Origin: Nitrosomonadales bacterium
GTDB lineage: Bacteria > Pseudomonadota > Gammaproteobacteria > Burkholderiales > SG8-41
DNA length: 11,049 nt
Reading direction: 5' to 3'
Assembly (NCBI GenBank): GCA_009885185.1
Contig: VFLF01000356.1
Span: 1-11,049, forward strand
Shown: positions 8,316-11,049 of the stretch, in pieces
Position numbering within the stretch: position 1 is the stretch's first letter
How the letters are laid out: each line of letters opens with the position of its first letter
The notes under the pieces: model-generated
The model's input: the letters and a program-made list of their open reading frames with translations, nothing else
Told to the model about the DNA's origin: nothing
Databases searched by the model: none
Made by a program: the position numbers and the translations under genes

Positions 8316-9299
8316 TTACGGTTTTAATTGCCCCAGCTTCGCGCCGCTGTCTTTCAGCACTTTGGTCCAGTGCTCGGTGTTCTTGTTCAAGAACGCCGTG
8401 AACTCCGTCGGCGTGGAACCCACGGCCTCGGCGCCGACGATCAGCATGCGCTCCACGAGTTGCGGATCCTTGAGCGCCTTGACCAGTTCGAGATTAATTT
8501 TGTTGACGATTTCGGGCGGCGTTTTCAGCGGCACGTTCATGCCATACCAGCCATAGAGTTCGAAACCGGGAACCGTTTCGGCCACTGGCGGCACGCCGGG
8601 CAGCAGTTTGGTGGCCGTGCGATAGGTCACGCCGAGAGCGCGTATCCGACCGTTTTGCGTATAAGCAGCGAGTCCCGGCACTGCGGGGCAATACGCATGA
8701 ATGTTGCCGCCGATAATGTCGTTGAACGCTGCCGCCGTATTGGCATAGGGCACGTGGGTCATCTTGAGTCCGGTCAGCACGTTCAATGACTCCATGCATA
8801 AGTGCGACGATCCCCAAGTGCCGCCGGAGCCGAATAAAAGTTGCCCGGGACGCGCTTTGGCGAAAGCAATCCATTCGGGGATGGATTTGACCGGCGAAGA
8901 ACCCGCCACCACGATCGCAAACGGCGTGGTGCCCACCAGCGTCACCGGCGCCAATTCGCTGTGCAGCAAATATTTTTGATACATCAGCATGGAGATCAAT
9001 TGCGTCATGGTGCTCAGAAACATGGTGTGGCCATCCGGCGCGGACTTGGCCAGCAATTCCACCGCGATCAGGCCGGTTGCACCAGGACGGTTATCCACAA
9101 TGATGTTCTGCCCCCACGACTCTGCAAGCTTGGCGGAAAGCAGGCGTGCGATCACGTCGGGTGCGGAGCCGGGGCCGTTAGCAACGATCATGCGCACGGG
9201 GCGGCTGGGGTAATTTTGCGTTTGTGCGACGCTGTTGTTAACGGCAAGCGCGAGTGCCGCGCCCGCGAAAAAGATGTTTTTCTCTCTTGTCCCGCTCAT
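8316..9299 (-). CDS. Bug/TctC-family periplasmic substrate-binding protein (copy 2)
   Basis: A 327-residue orphan Bug-family binding protein. Seen: YPSRPVRMIVANGPGSAPDV, ESWGQNIIVDNRPGATGLIA, PGQLLFGSGGTWGSSH, MTHVPYANTAAAFNDIIGG, GRIRALGVTYRTATKLLPGV, and PPEIVNKINLELVKALKDP near the C-terminus. The frame stays open upstream to an ATG at 9452, but I start it at ATG 9299. GAGAGGAG lies six bases before that codon, a signal peptide follows at once (FFAGAALALAVNNSVAQ), and the extension has no family similarity and reads through a tRNA fragment. It is clearly diverged from the neighbouring copy, so it is not a recent tandem duplication. It faces that copy tail to tail and has no adjacent permease. 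The ligand is unknown. Confidence 0.94.
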   Translation of the reverse strand: MSGTREKNIFFAGAALALAVNNSVAQTQNYPSRPVRMIVANGPGSAPDVIARLLSAKLAESWGQNIIVDNRPGATGLIAVELLAKSAPDGHTMFLSTMTQLISMLMYQKYLLHSELAPVTLVGTTPFAIVVAGSSPVKSIPEWIAFAKARPGQLLFGSGGTWGSSHLCMESLNVLTGLKMTHVPYANTAAAFNDIIGGNIHAYCPAVPGLAAYTQNGRIRALGVTYRTATKLLPGVPPVAETVPGFELYGWYGMNVPLKTPPEIVNKINLELVKALKDPQLVERMLIVGAEAVGSTPTEFTAFLNKNTEHWTKVLKDSGAKLGQLKP

Positions 9300-9323
9300 G
9301 CCTGCTCCTCTCAGTTGCATTCG

Positions 9324-9353
9324 GCTATATTGCCGATCTGCGTTACGTGTCAC
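9324..9353 (-). promoter_or_regulatory. Candidate promoter of the second Bug gene
   Basis: On the minus strand GTGACA (9353-9348, 5/6 to the -35 consensus) is followed after 18 bases by TATAGC (9329-9324, 4/6 to the -10). The predicted transcript would have a short leader of roughly 15-20 bases before the ATG at 9299, including its GAGAGGAG ribosome binding site. The -35 element ends one base from the tRNA-derived repeat at 9355, so anything further upstream belongs to the inserted element. Confidence 0.35.
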
Positions 9354-9354
9354 A

Positions 9355-9386
9355 TGGCGCCCCGAAGACCAATTGAACGTTCGACC
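9355..9386 (+). repeat. Distal attachment-site repeat (tRNA-Arg 3' fragment)
   Basis: These 32 bases match the tRNA-Arg(CCT) 3' end from the T-stem through the encoded CCA, with three mismatches at 9370, 9374 and 9381. Nothing upstream in tRNA sense (the anticodon arm, D arm or 5' acceptor strand) is present. Two of the changes disrupt the T-stem (GAACG against GGTCT), so it is not under tRNA selection and looks like the displaced original 3' end. Confidence 0.82.
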
Positions 9387-9716
9387 GCATTCTTTCCACC
9401 GAGAGAGGCCAAACGCTGCCTGTCTCATCGTCTTCGCTGCCTCTAAAACCACTATTGAACAAGGGCGCTGCGATTGCAGCGAGTAACGTAATAATACAAC
9501 CTTGGGCGCTACTGTACAAAGCCCTGGTCGGCATGAGTGTGCCCGATATGCGCTGAAATAAGCGGAGGCGGCCAGGCATAAACCCGCTGAATCGAGTGCC
9601 TTGACCTTTTATTTGCGCTTATGTGTGCCACCGCACGGTTGACGGAAGCTTTAAGGCGCACACTGCCAAGACGCTACGCCGCGAAGCGATCATCGTGGTT
9701 CATTCAGGAGATCACG
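9387..9716. other. Gene-free left part of the inserted element
   Basis: I see no supportable gene in this stretch. Open frames on both strands cross it but lack ribosome binding sites and recognisable protein features. TTGACC at 9601-9606 could be a -35 element for the small ORF at 9717, but no good -10 follows at the right distance. Confidence 0.5.
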
Positions 9717-9896
9717 ATGAGTTATGAAAAAACCAGCGGAACGTCGCCATCAGGCGGCATGTCCGCAATCCGCCAATTCGGTCGAATTTCGTTATTCTTT
9801 GCCACCGCCGGATTTGCCTGTCCCAACGTGTTTTCCGAAGATCTCGATACGGTCAAACCCGACACCGAGACTAAAATCAAGATCGAGAAGCTCTAA
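9717..9896 (+). CDS. Small hypothetical protein, 59 aa, with a hydrophobic segment
   Basis: I do not recognise this protein. The ATG at 9717 is preceded by CAGGAG with a 6-base spacing, a good ribosome binding site, and this favours it over the upstream in-frame ATG at 9621. The product has a Ser/Thr/Gly-rich start (residues 2-16), then RQFGR, a short hydrophobic run at 24-34 (ISLFFATAGFA), a single Cys35, and a charged tail EDLDTVKPDTETKIKIEKL. The middle could be a weak signal peptide or a short membrane segment, although the Arg residues sit unusually far from the N-terminus. A nine-base inverted repeat follows 22 bases after the stop. It lies inside the tRNA-integrated remnant, so it may be cargo, the truncated start of a larger gene, or a chance ORF. 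Confidence 0.45.
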   Translation: MSYEKTSGTSPSGGMSAIRQFGRISLFFATAGFACPNVFSEDLDTVKPDTETKIKIEKL

Positions 9897-9918
9897 TCGG
9901 AGCAGCTTGACCGCATCC

Positions 9919-9939
9919 CTCGCCGGATATTCCGGCGAG
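9919..9939 (+). terminator. Perfect 9-bp inverted repeat after the 59-aa ORF
   Basis: CTCGCCGGA (9919-9927) and TCCGGCGAG (9931-9939) form a perfect 9-base stem with a 3-base loop, 22 bases after the stop codon at 9896. No T run follows on either strand, so an intrinsic terminator is not certain. It could be a protein-binding palindrome or a processing hairpin. Confidence 0.4.
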
Positions 9940-10125
9940 CGTTGCGTTGGCTCCTCGCACCCTGTCACGCGCTGCCCAAGCCGCTGATTTTATATTGCGG
10001 CGTGCTGGTCCGTAGCCAACGAGGCGAAGGCCTTTCTCCGCCTATTACCAAGGCCACCACATGCATGCGCGACGGCGTTGCAGCCGCGCTGCGAGCCTGA
10101 CTTCAAGATACAACAATCCGTGCTT

Positions 10126-10287
10126 TTAGCGCAGGTGCAACAACTTCGACGCGGCCATGAATGCATCGACCAAGGTATTTGCGATGGCGAGTTCAGCCAG
10201 CGCGCGATTGCGTTGCCGTTCCGGCAAACCAAGCTTCTCAATTCTCTTCGAAGTTGAGATTTTCTTATTCTGTAATGCGGCGTTCAT
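10126..10287 (-). CDS. Small hypothetical protein, 53 aa, basic then helical
   Basis: I do not recognise this protein. It reads from ATG 10287 to TAA at 10126-10128, and GAGG lies 9 bases before the start. The first half is basic (KK at 8-9, KR at 14-15, then IEKLGLPERQRNR), and the second half reads as an Ala/Leu-rich amphipathic helix (ALAELAIANTLVDAFMAASKLLHLR). Nothing in it suggests an enzyme or a membrane protein; a small nucleic-acid-binding or helical regulatory protein is possible. Codons are GC-rich although the DNA just upstream is AT-rich. It lies inside the integrated remnant downstream of the broken integrase on the same strand, and convergent with the 59-aa ORF. A longer overlapping frame (9990-10241) has no ribosome binding site or protein-like composition. 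Confidence 0.5.
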   Translation of the reverse strand: MNAALQNKKISTSKRIEKLGLPERQRNRALAELAIANTLVDAFMAASKLLHLR

Positions 10288-10300
10288 GATTAGTATCCTC

Positions 10301-10440
10301 GTCTATGGTTATTGAAAAAATTCCAAATAGTAAAATATAGTCTTTTAAAAACATATACCTCACTTGATACCATTAACGTCTATATGAGAATAATGTTGCT
10401 AAGCAACAAATGAGTATTTTTGCGATAATGCATTAGTATT
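10301..10440. promoter_or_regulatory. AT-rich block with palindrome and spaced direct repeats
   Basis: Hand counting gives about 26% G+C over these 140 bases, in a window otherwise near 60%. It holds a palindrome GTTGCTAAGCAAC (10395-10407, six paired bases each side of one centre base) and two copies of AGTATTTTT (10413-10421 and 10435-10443) exactly 22 bases apart, about two helical turns. It sits directly upstream of the 53-aa ORF on the minus strand and probably holds its promoter. Several -10-like hexamers are present but none has a convincing -35, so I do not name one. Confidence 0.4.
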
Positions 10441-10482
10441 TTTTAACTGTAAACTTTCGTACCTCATCCGTCGGTAGGTTTG

Positions 10483-10687
10483 TCAGGAGGATTGCGGTTT
10501 GAACAAGTGAAGCAGTAGGTGGCGCAGTAACCAGTCCACGAATATGCCGCGGACAATCTCCGATTCGAGCAGTGTGCCAAAGCGTTTGCTTCGGTTGTGG
10601 CATTGAAGGATTTCGCCACCGGGCGTATGTCCCGATGCCACATTTGCACTTGATATTGCCGCTTGGGAGTTTCCGAATCGTCGCCAC
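10483..10687 (-). pseudogene. int: Integrase (tyrosine recombinase) 5' fragment, frameshifted
   Basis: Three minus-strand frames each carry a consecutive piece of one protein. From GTG 10687 the first frame gives MATIRKLPSGN, the typical N-terminus of phage and island integrases with an arm-type DNA-binding domain. Near 10655-10658 the similarity moves to a second frame with YQVQMWHRDIRPVAKSFNAT and then TEANALA. Near 10570-10575 it moves to a third frame with LESEIVRGIFVD. The third frame then stops at 10483-10485. Joined, these match the first 60 or so residues of integrases usually well over 300 residues long. The catalytic domain with its Arg-His-Arg-Tyr residues is missing altogether. 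At least two indels plus loss of the C-terminal part make it a pseudogene. It starts 80 bases from the tRNA 3' end and reads away from it, the classic position of an island integrase. Confidence 0.75.
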
Positions 10688-10739
10688 TCCACACTCCAGT
10701 AGTGACCGGCGTGTGAAGGAGAAGGGAAATTGAGATGCT

Positions 10740-10755
10740 GACTTGGGGCTAAGTC
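10740..10755 (-). terminator. Weak hairpin downstream of tRNA-Arg
   Basis: GACTT (10740-10744) and AAGTC (10751-10755) pair around a 6-base loop, 12 bases past the tRNA 3' end in the minus-strand direction. The stem is short and no T run follows immediately, so a terminator role is only suggested by position. Confidence 0.2.
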
Positions 10756-10766
10756 ATTGATTTCAT

Positions 10767-10798
10767 TGGCGCCCCGAAGACGAATCGAACGTCCGACC
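10767..10798 (+). repeat. tRNA-proximal attachment-site repeat (inside tRNA-Arg)
   Basis: This is the 3' part of the intact tRNA-Arg gene, T-stem through CCA, and it recurs at 9355-9386 with 29/32 identity in the same orientation. The match ends abruptly on both sides, which fits a recombination core of this size. Confidence 0.8.
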
Positions 10799-10842
10799 TG
10801 CCCCTTAGGAGGGGGCTGCTCTATCCACTGAGCTACCGGGGC
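10767..10842 (-). tRNA. tRNA-Arg, anticodon CCT
   Basis: The minus strand folds as a complete cloverleaf: acceptor GCCCCGG paired with TCGGGGC (one G-U pair), D arm GCTC...GAGC, anticodon stem GCCCC/GGGGC around loop CTCCTAA with anticodon CCT, variable region AGGTC, and T arm GGACG-TTCGATT-CGTCT. The discriminator is G and CCA is encoded (10767-10769). CCT reads the AGG arginine codon, usually rare in GC-rich genomes. The 3' end serves as the integration site of the adjacent element and remains intact. The 3' end of the acyl-CoA dehydrogenase gene lies 27 bases upstream. Confidence 0.97.
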
Positions 10843-10851
10843 GTGAGGGCG

Positions 10852-10857
10852 ATTATA
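10852..10857 (-). promoter_or_regulatory. Perfect -10 box for tRNA-Arg
   Basis: TATAAT on the minus strand (10857-10852) lies ten bases before the tRNA 5' end at 10842, so transcription would start within a few bases of it. The matching -35 would fall in the last codons of the acyl-CoA dehydrogenase gene, where only weak hexamers (for example CTGGAA) are seen. Confidence 0.55.
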
Positions 10858-10869
10858 CCGTCCCGCTCG

Positions 10870-11049
10870 TCATTTCCAGTTCCAGAAATCCTGCCGTTCT
10901 TTCATGAACGCCTGCGCCAGAACCATCTTGTGAACCTCGGATGCGCCATCGACCAGCCGTGCCTGCCGTGCGTAGCGGTACATCCATTCCAGCGGGGTGT
11001 CCTTGGAGTAGCCGCGTGCGCCGTTGAGTTGCAAGGCCGTGTCCACGGC
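10870..11049 (-). CDS. Acyl-CoA dehydrogenase family protein, C-terminal 59 residues
   Basis: The minus strand is open from the window edge to TGA at 10870-10872. The end of the protein reads AVDTALQLNGARGYSKDTPL, then EWMYRYARQARLVDGASEVH and KMVLAQAFMKERQDFWNWK. This is the last part of the acyl-CoA dehydrogenase C-terminal helical domain. It has the Q-x-x-G-x-x-G-Y-type FAD contact region and the LVDGASEVHK segment that replaces the usual L-x-G-x-x-E-V-H near the end. These flavoenzymes introduce a double bond next to the thioester carbonyl. The catalytic base lies further upstream, outside the window, so chain-length preference cannot be judged. The tRNA-Arg promoter overlaps or directly follows its 3' end. 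Confidence 0.9.
   Translation of the reverse strand, partial: AVDTALQLNGARGYSKDTPLEWMYRYARQARLVDGASEVHKMVLAQAFMKERQDFWNWK

Larger units (their letters stand above)
9355..10798. mobile_element. Decayed integrative element in the 3' end of tRNA-Arg(CCT)
   Basis: The element is bounded by a 32-base direct repeat of the tRNA-Arg 3' end (9355-9386 and 10767-10798, 29/32 identical, offset 1412 bases). The tRNA-proximal copy is inside the intact tRNA gene and the distal one is a fragment, the pattern left when a tyrosine recombinase inserts an element at a tRNA 3' end. An integrase remnant starts about 80 bases from the tRNA, as expected. The contents are two small ORFs, an AT-rich block, and little else. 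The element is too short and its integrase too broken to be mobile on its own. It is most simply the leftover of a larger island or prophage after internal deletion. A cassette mobilised in trans is possible but less likely given the broken integrase. Confidence 0.78.

Noticed and set aside
9355..9386. A second functional tRNA gene
   Set aside because: Only the T arm, the 3' acceptor strand and CCA are present, and the T-stem no longer pairs. It is a fragment.
9300..9452. N-terminal extension of the second Bug protein to an ATG at 9452
   Set aside because: It reads through the tRNA-derived repeat, has no Bug-family similarity, and the signal peptide and ribosome binding site both point to 9299.
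9343..9579. 78-codon minus-strand frame across the distal attachment repeat
   Set aside because: It spans a tRNA fragment and lacks a ribosome binding site. The internal ATG before a hydrophobic stretch also has none.
9990..10241. 83-codon minus-strand frame overlapping the 53-aa ORF
   Set aside because: It has no ribosome binding site, its Cys/Arg/Ser-rich composition is not protein-like, and the overlapping 53-aa frame is better supported.
9355..10842. A CRISPR array, toxin-antitoxin pair or defence cassette in the element
   Set aside because: No regularly spaced repeats are present, and the two small ORFs are convergent, non-adjacent and unlike any toxin or antitoxin family I can recognise.

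Overview
The window looks like a chromosomal segment of a GC-rich Betaproteobacterium, probably Burkholderiales or a close relative. The reasons are two Bug/TctC-type periplasmic binding proteins without a membrane partner, a complete DctPQM TRAP transporter, an ATP-dependent 5-oxoprolinase of the type common in that group, and strongly GC-biased codons. The lineage call is inference from gene content only.

Layout. Positions 1-2918 (minus strand) hold a tightly packed run: a membrane-anchored spermidine synthase (SpeE-like), S-adenosylmethionine decarboxylase (SpeD), and the first third of a 5-oxoprolinase cut by the window edge. SpeE and SpeD overlap by one base (TAATG), so they form a translationally coupled polyamine pair. 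Divergently, 3049-5849 (plus strand) is a dctP-dctQ-dctM TRAP operon whose genes abut or overlap. It is followed by an unusual soluble Ser/Thr protein kinase with a C-terminal cyclic-nucleotide-binding domain (5969-7276), preceded by a good sigma70-like promoter. Two Bug-family binding proteins then face each other tail to tail (7303-8280 plus, 8316-9299 minus).

The most informative region is 9355-10842. An intact tRNA-Arg(CCT) gene lies at 10767-10842 on the minus strand. A 32-base stretch of its 3' end, including CCA, recurs as a direct repeat at 9355-9386 with 29/32 identity. Just inside the tRNA-proximal repeat is the broken 5' end of a tyrosine-recombinase (integrase) gene, readable only by switching through all three minus-strand frames. 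Together these mark a decayed integrative element of about 1.4 kb in the tRNA 3' end. It holds two unrecognised small ORFs with ribosome binding sites (59 aa, plus; 53 aa, minus) and a block of about 26% G+C. The 3' end of an acyl-CoA dehydrogenase gene (minus strand) closes the window.

The housekeeping and transport genes are ordinary for this kind of organism. I see no complete novel defence or biosynthetic system. The points most worth a second look are the tRNA-integrated remnant with its small ORFs and the kinase-cNMP fusion.
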